Source: an uncultured Lachnospiraceae bacterium
GTDB taxonomy: Bacteria > Bacillota > Clostridia > Lachnospirales > Lachnospiraceae
Length of the DNA: 64,000 nt
Direction of reading: 5' to 3'
Assembly (NCBI GenBank): GCA_947631955.1
Contig: CANRNJ010000015.1
Coordinates: forward strand, 22,854-86,853
Made by a program: the position numbers and the translations under genes. Of the stretch, positions 33,073-41,152 are shown one piece after another; the stretch's first letter is position 1; every line of letters starts with the position of its first letter. Under the pieces are notes generated by a model. The model was not told where the DNA came from and searched no databases. It saw only the letters and a program-made list of their open reading frames with translations.

Positions 33073-33549
33073 TCACTTCTTGTTATCGTAGAACTGGGGC
33101 GACACGAAATTAAGATCGTTCATGCTGTTATAATAATTTTTGGCCACCCTGTGCTTGGTAACGCCCGTGCCGATCGCCTGACGTTTCTTCTTAAACTGAT
33201 TCTCCGCCAACGCCTTGTTGCGCATATTTCCGGCATTGACCGTCACGACCTTATCCGTGATCTGCTGGATCAGCTCTTTCATCCTCAGGATCTCGTTCCG
33301 ATAGCGGTCCTTGTTGGCGATCAATTCCTCACGGAATCTGTCGTACACAGATTCAAACCCCTGATCCAGACGTTCTAACTGCTCCACATAACCGCTCTGC
33401 TTATCGATCGCTTTATCGAAGGCGTCCATATCGAACTCTTCGCTTTTTAAGATTTCTTCCTGAACGCCGTTCTGCGCGATCATCTCGTCAAGCAGCTGAT
33501 TCTTTTTTTCAAGGCTCTGTAACAATATCTGCGCGCCGCTCTGCTCCAT
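33073..33549 (-). CDS. Putative flagellar export chaperone (FliT/FlgN-like)
   Basis: A 158-residue, almost entirely helical protein: EQSGAQILLQSLEKKNQLLD at the N-terminus, a central coiled-coil region with LERLDQGFESVYDRFREEL, and a basic C-terminal tail (QFKKKRQAIGTGVTKHRVAK). Position directly after fliS is where fliT lies in many flagellar operons, and size and helicity fit a chaperone. Sequence similarity alone does not settle FliT versus FlgN. GAGAGG lies before the ATG. Confidence 0.65.
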   Translation of the reverse strand: MEQSGAQILLQSLEKKNQLLDEMIAQNGVQEEILKSEEFDMDAFDKAIDKQSGYVEQLERLDQGFESVYDRFREELIANKDRYRNEILRMKELIQQITDKVVTVNAGNMRNKALAENQFKKKRQAIGTGVTKHRVAKNYYNSMNDLNFVSPQFYDNKK

Positions 33550-33565
33550 ATCCTGATATCCTCTC

Positions 33566-33943
33566 TTACGCCTTATTGCAGCGTTTCATGACTTCCTTCC
33601 ATGTGTCCCGCAGACTGCGGAGATGCGTATTTACCTCTTCGAGTATCTCTTTATCTTTGTGGATATTCGCTTCAAACAATCTCTGTAATACATACACATA
33701 GATCCTGTCGAAATCTTCCGACACCGCATATTGACGGTCCAGCGTATTGCGGAATTCTTCAATGATCCGCTGCGTCTTCATAATATTCGTATGCGCTTTT
33801 TCCATGTCTTTCTGTTCGATTGCCATGATCGCAATATTACAGAACTTGATTGCACCCTCGTACAGCATCAGCGTTATTTCCGCCGGTGAAGCTGTCATGA
33901 TCTTGTTGATCTGATACTGTTCATAAGGATTCTGTACAGGCAT
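33566..33943 (-). CDS. fliS: Flagellar export chaperone FliS
   Basis: The flagellin-specific chaperone, 125 residues as usual. The N-terminal NPYEQYQINKIMTASPAEIT and LMLYEGAIKFCNIAIMAIEQ are hallmark FliS sequences, followed by the helical bundle. It lies between fliD and the FliT-like gene in the flaG operon. Confidence 0.96.
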   Translation of the reverse strand: MPVQNPYEQYQINKIMTASPAEITLMLYEGAIKFCNIAIMAIEQKDMEKAHTNIMKTQRIIEEFRNTLDRQYAVSEDFDRIYVYVLQRLFEANIHKDKEILEEVNTHLRSLRDTWKEVMKRCNKA

Positions 33944-33988
33944 AAGTCGGTTCCTCCTTGAGCATGCTTATCTTGCCTTTTCTTTCGA

Positions 33989-36145
33989 TCAGCCGCCGCC
34001 GAGCATACCGGATACGGCGTTATTCTTGGACTGCAGCTTAGCCATAGCGGTTTCCATCTGGGAGAACTTGGTATACCACTTATCCATCAGCGCGTTCAGC
34101 TTATCCTCTTCTTTGGATATCCTCTCCTTATAATCCTTATACTCCGACTGCATCTGCTTATCATTGTATACGGTAAACATGCTTCTTGTATCTTTGACCG
34201 CCGTCATTTTTTCTGACAGCTTATTATACAGATTTCCCGCCAGACCGGAGAAGAAATTCATCACCGCGTCAGGATCCTCGGAGATCATGGCGCGCAGCGT
34301 ATCCTCTTCTCCCTTTGTGCTTGCATCGTCCGGATCGCCGTTGATATGATATGCGCCGCGCTCATTGTCCGCCGCGCTCCAGTATCCCAGCGTATTGATC
34401 CCGAAATCAGACAGATACATGGTCTTTCCGTTGACCGAAGCGCCCTGAAGCATTACGTTCTTCATCGCATCCGTCAGCTCTCCCAAAGTGCTGTCCCGGC
34501 GGAGCAGAGAATCCTTGATCTTCTTCTCCCACTCCTCGATCTCGGAATCCGCCATCTCCGCCTTCTCCTCGGAGGTAAGAGGCTCATAACCCTTGGAGGA
34601 ATCGGCATTGTACAGCGAATCCATCTCGTTGATAAGCTTATTGTACTCGGTAAAGAAGTTCTTGATCATGTCATAGATGCCGTCTGTGTCGTTACTGGTG
34701 GTGACTGTCACTTCTTTATCCGTAGGCGCATATACATTGATCGTAAGGCCATTGATGTTAAATTCATTGTCGGACGAGGTAAACTCCGCGCCGTCCACAT
34801 GGATAACGGCATCCTGTCCTACGACTCTGGTCGCAAAACTCCGGCTGTCATACGCGCCTGAATTCACGATCTGATCGGCAAGCTCGATCTTCGTATTAAA
34901 ATCGTCTGTCACCTTCTCACTGAGCTGAGCCGTGCCCGTTATTTTTTCGGTTTCATTGCCCTCTGCGTCAACTTCCGACGATACCGTATAGTATTTTTCA
35001 TTGTCGCTGATGGTAGTGTCGTTGGCTGTGATCTGCGCTTCCTTGTCTTCAATTGCCTTTGCGATCGAATGTTGGCCGTTTACTTTGTTAAGCTCCGCCT
35101 GCTTGTCATCCGCCTGCTTTTGTGCAGCATCTACGGCATCCTGAAGGGCCTGTTTCTCTTCCTCGCCTAGGCCGGAATCCTCCGCATTGCCCTCATCCCT
35201 CGCCTTGACCGCCTCTTCCAACGCTGCTTTGGCAGCGTCCAGTTCCTGCTGCAGGCTGTCGGACTGCTCCTGCAGTTTTGCTGCCGATATGCCGTTGCCG
35301 TCCTCATCTTTGGCATAGCCGGGATCTTCTTTCAGCTTATCGATCTCTTTCTGCAAAGATTCATTCTGCTTCAAAAGAGCATCATTATCTGCTTTGTATT
35401 TCGCCGCACGCTTTGCGACTTCTGCCTCAATGGCTTTCTGTTTGGCGTCCAGATCGGTCTTGTAACTTGCCCATTTCTTATATTCTTCACTCTGGAGATC
35501 TTCTTTGGCAAGAAGCCCCAACGACTCCAGTGCGTTCAGAGCCGACTCGTTGTTGGCCGTGATGGCAAAATCCGCCGCCGCCCCCGTTTCCTTGGAACTG
35601 ATGAAAAATCTGTGGTTTTCATCGTCAAAGCTCGCATTAAGACCCGCGTCCTTCATCTGTTTGACCAGATCGCTGATCTTCATATCTCCGTTTACTTTGA
35701 TAGTGGTCGTCTTGCCGCCCACCGTCACGTCAAAGCTTGCATCTCCCGATATGCCGAGTTCACTCAGTTTGGAGGAAGACGTCACATTGGCGCCGTTCAG
35801 GCTCAGATCCCGCCCGGTGAGCCTGCCGCCCTGTGCAAGCTGATCCACCTTGACGCTCTGCACGCCGTTGACTGCATTGCTGCCCGCCGTAACGCTGATC
35901 GCATTGGGATCGGAAACCTTGACCGCTTTCTTCATGTAAGTCGCCTGAAAACGCATGTTGTCAAGCGTATTCGTATAGAAATTATAGATCTTGGTGTTCA
36001 GAGCCTTCCATGCGTCCATCTTCCAACTCAGCTTCGTCTGATCTTTAACGTACTTGCTCTTCTTAACGCTCTGCGCCGAAACCAGTTCGCTGATAATAGC
36101 CTCTGTATCCAGACCGGAATACATACCTGTGATCCTAATTGGCAT
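33989..36145 (-). CDS. fliD: Flagellar filament capping protein FliD with a coiled-coil insert
   Basis: FliD caps the filament tip and helps flagellin fold into place. The N-terminal domain is standard (PIRITGMYSGLDTEAIISEL; about 1-110), as are the C-terminal helices (about 590-718, ending MAKLQSKNNAVSGMLGGG). At 718 residues it is long for the family (often 450-550). The excess is a highly charged, repetitive, coiled-coil-rich region at about 220-385 (for example AKLQEQSDSLQQELDAAKAA and AVDAAQKQADDKQAEL). A GGGAGG precedes the ATG. It follows flaG by 24 bases. Confidence 0.95.
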   Translation of the reverse strand: MPIRITGMYSGLDTEAIISELVSAQSVKKSKYVKDQTKLSWKMDAWKALNTKIYNFYTNTLDNMRFQATYMKKAVKVSDPNAISVTAGSNAVNGVQSVKVDQLAQGGRLTGRDLSLNGANVTSSSKLSELGISGDASFDVTVGGKTTTIKVNGDMKISDLVKQMKDAGLNASFDDENHRFFISSKETGAAADFAITANNESALNALESLGLLAKEDLQSEEYKKWASYKTDLDAKQKAIEAEVAKRAAKYKADNDALLKQNESLQKEIDKLKEDPGYAKDEDGNGISAAKLQEQSDSLQQELDAAKAALEEAVKARDEGNAEDSGLGEEEKQALQDAVDAAQKQADDKQAELNKVNGQHSIAKAIEDKEAQITANDTTISDNEKYYTVSSEVDAEGNETEKITGTAQLSEKVTDDFNTKIELADQIVNSGAYDSRSFATRVVGQDAVIHVDGAEFTSSDNEFNINGLTINVYAPTDKEVTVTTSNDTDGIYDMIKNFFTEYNKLINEMDSLYNADSSKGYEPLTSEEKAEMADSEIEEWEKKIKDSLLRRDSTLGELTDAMKNVMLQGASVNGKTMYLSDFGINTLGYWSAADNERGAYHINGDPDDASTKGEEDTLRAMISEDPDAVMNFFSGLAGNLYNKLSEKMTAVKDTRSMFTVYNDKQMQSEYKDYKERISKEEDKLNALMDKWYTKFSQMETAMAKLQSKNNAVSGMLGGG

Positions 36146-36169
36146 ATTCTTTACCTCCCGCTGTATAAA

Positions 36170-36616
36170 CTAACGTCTTTCATCCACAAGGATGCCTGCC
36201 ATCTCCCAGAGTTTCGCTATCATGTCAAGCGTCTTCTCCGGCGGAAATTCCTTGATGACTTCCTTCGTATCTTTGTCCATGATCTTGATCATGATACGAT
36301 TCGTTTCTTCATGGATGCCAAACATAGCCACTTCATTGCTGTTGTTGATCTTTTTGTTCATCTCCTCGATCATCTTCTTAAGCTGATCGGGAGTTGCCTG
36401 TGAATTTTTAGCCGTCTGCTGCTGCTGACTCGTGCTTCCGTCGCTGCTGCCTTTTTCATCCTGTGCCTGAGTCTGTGCTACTGCGGCCGTAGTTTCATCA
36501 ACATTCACTGTCTGTCCATCTTCAGGAACTTCCGTGTTCACTGGTGTTACTGTCTGCGGTTTTGCAACCGTCTGTGCCTGATAAGTCATAGCACTGTTTA
36601 ATGGTTCAATAGCCAT
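36170..36616 (-). CDS. flaG: FlaG family protein
   Basis: FlaG proteins affect filament length and lie before fliD in many bacteria. The 148-residue protein has a low-complexity N-terminal part rich in Thr, Gln and Ser (about 1-75) and the conserved FlaG core IDEETNRIMIKIMDKDTKEV-like segment (here beginning HEETNRIMIKIMD, then EFPPEKTLDMIAKLWEM) at about 97-140. The ATG at 36616 is chosen, with GGAGG nine bases upstream. It is the first gene after the sigma-28 promoter at 36748-36774. Confidence 0.92.
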   Translation of the reverse strand: MAIEPLNSAMTYQAQTVAKPQTVTPVNTEVPEDGQTVNVDETTAAVAQTQAQDEKGSSDGSTSQQQQTAKNSQATPDQLKKMIEEMNKKINNSNEVAMFGIHEETNRIMIKIMDKDTKEVIKEFPPEKTLDMIAKLWEMAGILVDERR

Positions 36617-36747
36617 CGTCACTCACCTCCATGTGATTTTAATAATTGGTAGAATCGTCTTATGACAGCGCATCCGCTCTCCGCCGTGTGGAAAAATGGT
36701 TCATTTCCGCATAATGGCAGAGAAACTCCGCGTAATCTTTGATATAT

Positions 36748-36774
36748 ATATCGGAAAAAAATAAAATATATTTA
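36748..36774 (-). promoter_or_regulatory. Sigma-28 promoter of the flaG-fliD-fliS operon
   Basis: Minus strand TAAA (36774-36771), 15-base AT-rich spacer, TCCGATAT (36755-36748). The TAAA overlaps the stop codon of the upstream CgeB-like gene, so the flagellar operon is spliced tightly onto the glycosyltransferase genes. Confidence 0.88.
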
Positions 36775-37935
36775 GTGTTTCGGGTATAAAACATCAATAA
36801 TTTTCTCCAGCTGTTTTTCCCATGTGAAGTGTTCTTTGACTTTGAGATACCCGTTTGCTGCTATCTGTTTTCTCTGCTCTTCATGTTTCAGATAATAATC
36901 CGCCTTGTCCACAAGTTCTTCCGGCGTTTTATAAGTCACGATCTCTTTATCTTCCACGAACAGCTCCGGTATCTCCTCCTGCCAGTTGGACAGCACAAAA
37001 CCGCCCATGCTCATCACATCGAATATCCTCTCCGGCACACCGCTCAAAATACTGCGCAGCGTAATATTCAGATTGATCTTGCTGGAGCAATAGACCTTCA
37101 GCGCTCCGTCAGCTGCAGAAACCTCTGGAAACCTTCTGACGCCTTCCGGCACCTTTTCTGTATCCCATGTATACAGATGAATGTCAAACTGCTTCGCCAG
37201 CAGATCCATCATCAGCACCCGTTCTACATTAGTCATCTTCCGTGCCACATAGCACGTCTTAAAAAAGAATTCATCCGACATGACGCTGGGATGATTAAAA
37301 ACGCTGGGGCAATCCCGGCGCACCGCCATAAGCAGTTCCTCCGAAACCTGCAGCCGGTCTTGTCCGTCCCAAAGAAACGCTCCCTGTTCAATAATATCGC
37401 TGACAGCGTTCCGCACCTGCGGAGAAAATGCTTCTACAGCCCGATCATACATATTATTCGTATACATTCCGCCTACGAAAGACATATCGCACGCGTATCT
37501 TCGGATCTCTTCATCTGTAATCCTGAGTTTTTCATTTTGCACTATATCCGCCGCCAACGGCATGTGATATGCTCTGCGCTGTCCTTGACGCCTCTTTTGT
37601 TCACACTCCCTGTAATCAAAATAAAACAGGTAACAATTATCATATTCCGCCTCCGGCACATAGGCGGGAAAACTGGGAGAGTCCATGCACCAAACCGCAT
37701 ACTTGATCTCCAGACGGTTAGACGCTCTCGCCACTTCCCTTGTAAAGACATTGGACAGCACGAAATCCGGCTTCATTTTATGTAAATACCGATCTATCGC
37801 ATCTTCCTCTTCCTCATGATTTTCTATTTTCTCCACAGGCGTTTCATACATCTCGACTTCATGTCCCATACGCGCCAACGCAATAATAATGCCCGGCATC
37901 TGCTGTTTTTCACTTGCTACAAACAATATCTTCAT
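36772..37935 (-). CDS. CgeB-like (GT-B) glycosyltransferase
   Basis: A 387-residue CgeB-like protein: MKILFVASEKQQMPGIIIAL, AVWCMDSPSFPAYVPEAEYD, MSFVGGMYTNNMYDRA, then SSKINLNITLRSILSGVPER and FDVMSMGGFVLSNWQEEIP. It is a close paralogue of the next gene upstream (37968), evidently a tandem duplication. Its last codon overlaps the sigma-28 promoter of flaG. Confidence 0.87.
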   Translation of the reverse strand: MKILFVASEKQQMPGIIIALARMGHEVEMYETPVEKIENHEEEEDAIDRYLHKMKPDFVLSNVFTREVARASNRLEIKYAVWCMDSPSFPAYVPEAEYDNCYLFYFDYRECEQKRRQGQRRAYHMPLAADIVQNEKLRITDEEIRRYACDMSFVGGMYTNNMYDRAVEAFSPQVRNAVSDIIEQGAFLWDGQDRLQVSEELLMAVRRDCPSVFNHPSVMSDEFFFKTCYVARKMTNVERVLMMDLLAKQFDIHLYTWDTEKVPEGVRRFPEVSAADGALKVYCSSKINLNITLRSILSGVPERIFDVMSMGGFVLSNWQEEIPELFVEDKEIVTYKTPEELVDKADYYLKHEEQRKQIAANGYLKVKEHFTWEKQLEKIIDVLYPKH

Positions 37936-37967
37936 AACCGATCTGCCTCAATTTCCATATTTATGTA

Positions 37968-39122
37968 TTATTTTATCATATCAAGCAGTTTTTGTAATTG
38001 TTTATCATAGGTATAATATCTTTTTACTTTCTGATAACCGTTTACAGCAATCTTAAGCCTCTCGGTTTCATGTTTCAGATAATAGTCCGTTTTATCAAGC
38101 AGTTCTTCAGGTGTTCTGTAAGTTACAATCTCCTTATCTTCCACAAACAGATCCGGTATTTCCTCCTGCCAATTGGACAGTACAAATCCTCCCACACTCA
38201 TCACGTCATAAACTCTTTCCGGTACGCCGCTAGCGATACTCCGAAGCGTAATATTCAAATTAATCTTACTGGAATAATAAACACGCAGAGCATCCGAGGC
38301 ACCGTCTACTTCTCCAAATCTCATGATCCCATCTGGCACATATTCGCCTTCCCGCGTATACAGATGAAGCATATACTGTTGTGACAGCATCTCCAACAAG
38401 GACGTTCTCTCTACATTGGTCTGTTTACGTCCTATAAAAAAGGTTCTCAGATAATACTCGTCCGGCATAATATATGGACGGTCAAATAATTCCGGGCAGC
38501 GGCTTTGTATAATCCTCGTTATTTCATCGGGGATATGAGGTCTGTCCTGCCCGTCCCATCGGAACGCGCTCTGCCCGATGAATTTCATAAACATTTCCTG
38601 TTCTTTGGGCGTAAAATTCTCTATGACCGAATTATACAGATTATGCGTATATAAGCTTCCTACGAAAGATATATCACAACCATACCGTTTGATCTCTTCA
38701 TCCGTGATTACCAAATCTGCTGCCCACGCAGTATCTGCCGCAAGCGGCAGATAATATACATTGCTCTGCCCGCTCTGCCGCCTCAATTCATATTCTTTGT
38801 GATCGAAATAAAACAAATAGCAATTATCGTATTCAGCCTCCGTGCACCACGAATAATAAGCGGGTGAATCCATGCACCACGCAGCTAATTTGATATCAAG
38901 CTGATTCGTGATCTGAGCCAGAACTGCCACAAACAGATTTGTCAAAAGAACATCCACATTATTTAAACGCAGGAACTCTTCAAGCATCTGCTGTTCCTGC
39001 TCATTCTCCATAATATTTTCAACCGTCTTAGGATAATCGGCAACCTCATGTCCCATTCTGTCAAGCGCCATCAAAATACTTGGACATTGCTGTGTCCTGC
39101 TCTCAACAAACAGAATCCTCAT
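37968..39122 (-). CDS. CgeB-like (GT-B) glycosyltransferase
   Basis: A 384-residue paralogue of 36772-37935, sharing long blocks such as GGFVLSNWQEEIPDLFVEDK and AWCMDSPAYYSWCTEAEYDN. The start at 39122 gives MRILFVESRTQQCPS, matching the neighbour's N-terminus; GGGAGG lies 11 bases upstream. A longer reading adds 20 basic residues with no homologous counterpart. The divergent intergenic region contains the promoter for 39282. Confidence 0.87.
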   Translation of the reverse strand: MRILFVESRTQQCPSILMALDRMGHEVADYPKTVENIMENEQEQQMLEEFLRLNNVDVLLTNLFVAVLAQITNQLDIKLAAWCMDSPAYYSWCTEAEYDNCYLFYFDHKEYELRRQSGQSNVYYLPLAADTAWAADLVITDEEIKRYGCDISFVGSLYTHNLYNSVIENFTPKEQEMFMKFIGQSAFRWDGQDRPHIPDEITRIIQSRCPELFDRPYIMPDEYYLRTFFIGRKQTNVERTSLLEMLSQQYMLHLYTREGEYVPDGIMRFGEVDGASDALRVYYSSKINLNITLRSIASGVPERVYDVMSVGGFVLSNWQEEIPDLFVEDKEIVTYRTPEELLDKTDYYLKHETERLKIAVNGYQKVKRYYTYDKQLQKLLDMIK

Positions 39123-39190
39123 AATTAACTTTTCCTCCCTTTTCCCTTTGCTTATCGCTTTTATAATATATCGGGCATCCATGATTTTTC

Positions 39191-39219
39191 TTTACTTCAT
39201 AATTATTTTTTATTATACT
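39191..39219 (+). promoter_or_regulatory. Possible promoter of the plus-strand CgeB-like gene
   Basis: TTTACT (39191-39196), 17-base spacer, TATACT (39214-39219), about 60 bases before the start codon. A good -10 and a weaker -35. Confidence 0.5.
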
Positions 39220-39281
39220 GTCTTTAAATTATCTTGTGAAAGTTTTTTGCTCAAAGTTGGAAACAGGAGAACTTGCGCTTT

Positions 39282-40454
39282 ATGGAGATCTTATTTTACC
39301 GCTACAACAGCATATGTGAACCCGATATCATTCAGGTCTTTACCGGCTTGGGCATCACGGTCCATACGGAAGAAGCGGAGATCACGGACAAACACATCAC
39401 GCCGCGCCAGTGCTCCGCCCTTATAACCGAATGGCTCGCCGCACATCCGATCGCCTTCGTCTTCAGCATCAATTTCTATCCGGCCATTTCCTACACATGC
39501 AATCATTTTAAAGTGCCTTATGTATGCTGGAGTGTGGATTCGCCCGTGCCGGAACTTTTTTCCAATGCGCTGAAGAACGAATGGAACCGCATTTTCCTGT
39601 TCGACCGATCGCAGTACGATTTCTTCCGTCCGGTCAATCCCGATCACATCTTCTATCTTCCGCTCGCCACCAACGGCAGGCGCTGGGAGGATGTGATCCT
39701 TGGCATGACGGAGGAAGATTTCGGACGGTATGGCGCGGACGTAAGCTTTGTCGGCTCTCTCTATACCGAGAAGTGCAGATATGACCGTCTGTCGGGGCTC
39801 AGTTCCTACACGCAGGGGTTTGTGGACGGGCTGATCGAGGCGCAGCTTAAAGTGTACGGCTGCAATCTGATCTACGACAACCTGACGGACCGCGTTATCA
39901 AGGAGATCTCCGACGCAGACCCTGATTTCTACGACGGGGGCGACACTTACGCCGACACCGGGCGCTATCTGGCCGCGCATCAGTATATCGGCATGAAACT
40001 GGCGGCCGTAGAGAGGATCCGAACGCTGAACCGTCTGGCCCAGCATTTTCCCGTGGCCCTCTATACGCAAAGCGACCCGTCGCCGCTTAAGGGGGTGGAC
40101 GTCAGGGGCGCGGCGGATACCTTGACCGAAATGCCCAAGATCTTCCATGCCAGTAAGATCAATCTGAATATGACGATGCGTCCCATCGAAACGGGACTGT
40201 CCCTGCGCGTCTGGGACATCCTCGGCTGCGGCGGTTTCCTTCTGACGAACTATCAGGCGGAGATCCCGGAATATTTCGAGATCGGCAGGGATGTGGAAAC
40301 GTATCAGTCCATGGAAGAACTGGAACAGAAAGTGCAGTATTATCTGACCCACGAAGAGGAACGGGTGGAGATCGCGATAAACGGTTACGAAAAAACAATG
40401 CGCTATCACACATATGAAATGCGGATAGCGCAGATGATCAAACTTCTTGTTTAA
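39282..40454 (+). CDS. CgeB-like (GT-B) glycosyltransferase
   Basis: A 390-residue CgeB-like protein: MEILFYRYNSICEPDIIQVF, FSINFYPAISYTCNHF, WSVDSPVPELFSN, then SKINLNMTMRPIETGLSLRV and LGCGGFLLTNYQAEIPEYFE. It resembles the 16718 and 20132 proteins in its C-terminal half. The ATG at 39282 matches homologues; an in-frame TTG three codons earlier is closer to AGGAG and could also be used. It converges on csrA, overlapping its stop by four bases. Confidence 0.85.
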   Translation: MEILFYRYNSICEPDIIQVFTGLGITVHTEEAEITDKHITPRQCSALITEWLAAHPIAFVFSINFYPAISYTCNHFKVPYVCWSVDSPVPELFSNALKNEWNRIFLFDRSQYDFFRPVNPDHIFYLPLATNGRRWEDVILGMTEEDFGRYGADVSFVGSLYTEKCRYDRLSGLSSYTQGFVDGLIEAQLKVYGCNLIYDNLTDRVIKEISDADPDFYDGGDTYADTGRYLAAHQYIGMKLAAVERIRTLNRLAQHFPVALYTQSDPSPLKGVDVRGAADTLTEMPKIFHASKINLNMTMRPIETGLSLRVWDILGCGGFLLTNYQAEIPEYFEIGRDVETYQSMEELEQKVQYYLTHEEERVEIAINGYEKTMRYHTYEMRIAQMIKLLV

Positions 40455-40669
40455 CCCAACAGTCCTTTTAATGCTTCCATTCCGTCTACGTTGACGGCTT
40501 CCTTGTTGGAATCTTGGATCTGAACATATACTTCTTTGCGGTATACAGGTACCTCTCTCGGTGCGCTGATGCCCAGCTTTACCTGTTCGCCTTTGATCTC
40601 TAACACCGTGACTTCAACATTATTGTTGATCACAAGCGCTTCATTCTTCTTTCTGGATAAAGCTAACAT
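40451..40669 (-). CDS. csrA: Carbon storage regulator CsrA
   Basis: Dimeric RNA-binding repressor recognising GGA motifs. The 72-residue protein has the standard N-terminal strand MLALSRKKNEALVINNNVEV and the RNA-contact region (APREVPVYRKEVY, about 36-48). It begins directly after the fliW stop (TAG-ATG), so the two are co-translated. In Bacillus, FliW titrates CsrA to couple flagellin translation to its secretion; the flagellin leader here carries fitting sites. Confidence 0.98.
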   Translation of the reverse strand: MLALSRKKNEALVINNNVEVTVLEIKGEQVKLGISAPREVPVYRKEVYVQIQDSNKEAVNVDGMEALKGLLG

Positions 40670-41131
40670 CTACTCACCTGCTTTCTGTTTGTTATTGTTT
40701 AAAATATCATAGATCGGAAATTTCACCGGATATTCGTCGCCTTCGACGATGATCTGGATTGCTTTCTTCTCCGCCGCATTAATGACTACGGGGCCTCTCA
40801 GATTGACCGACATTTTCGTCAGATCCTTGGGAACCGTGACTGTGACCAGAACCAAAAGTTCCTCAGGGATGATCTCGCCGATCACTTTGAGCAGTTCGTC
40901 GTCCACCTCAGGATTGTAGTCCGGGCAGACGATCAGCGGATCCATGACAGGCATGGCAAAAGCAGGTTCCTGAAGGGATTGAAGCCAGTGGATAGACTCC
41001 GTTCCTTTCTCCTCGTCATGTACGAGCGTAAACTCCGTCAGATCCGGAAAGCCGATGATACCGTTCGGAAATTGTATGATCTTATCATCATCGATCGTGA
41101 TTGTGCCAAATACTTTTGTCGTGATTTCCAT
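40670..41131 (-). CDS. fliW: Flagellar assembly factor FliW
   Basis: The flagellin-binding antagonist of CsrA. The 153-residue protein is normal in length, with signature stretches IIQFPNGIIGFPDLTEFTLV (about 18-37), HWLQSLQEPAFAMPVMDPL (about 48-66) and NLRGPVVINAAEKKAIQIIV. It follows flgL by 21 bases and directly precedes csrA. Confidence 0.98.
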   Translation of the reverse strand: MEITTKVFGTITIDDDKIIQFPNGIIGFPDLTEFTLVHDEEKGTESIHWLQSLQEPAFAMPVMDPLIVCPDYNPEVDDELLKVIGEIIPEELLVLVTVTVPKDLTKMSVNLRGPVVINAAEKKAIQIIVEGDEYPVKFPIYDILNNNKQKAGE

Positions 41132-41152
41132 ATCCGTAACCGCCTTTCTTTA

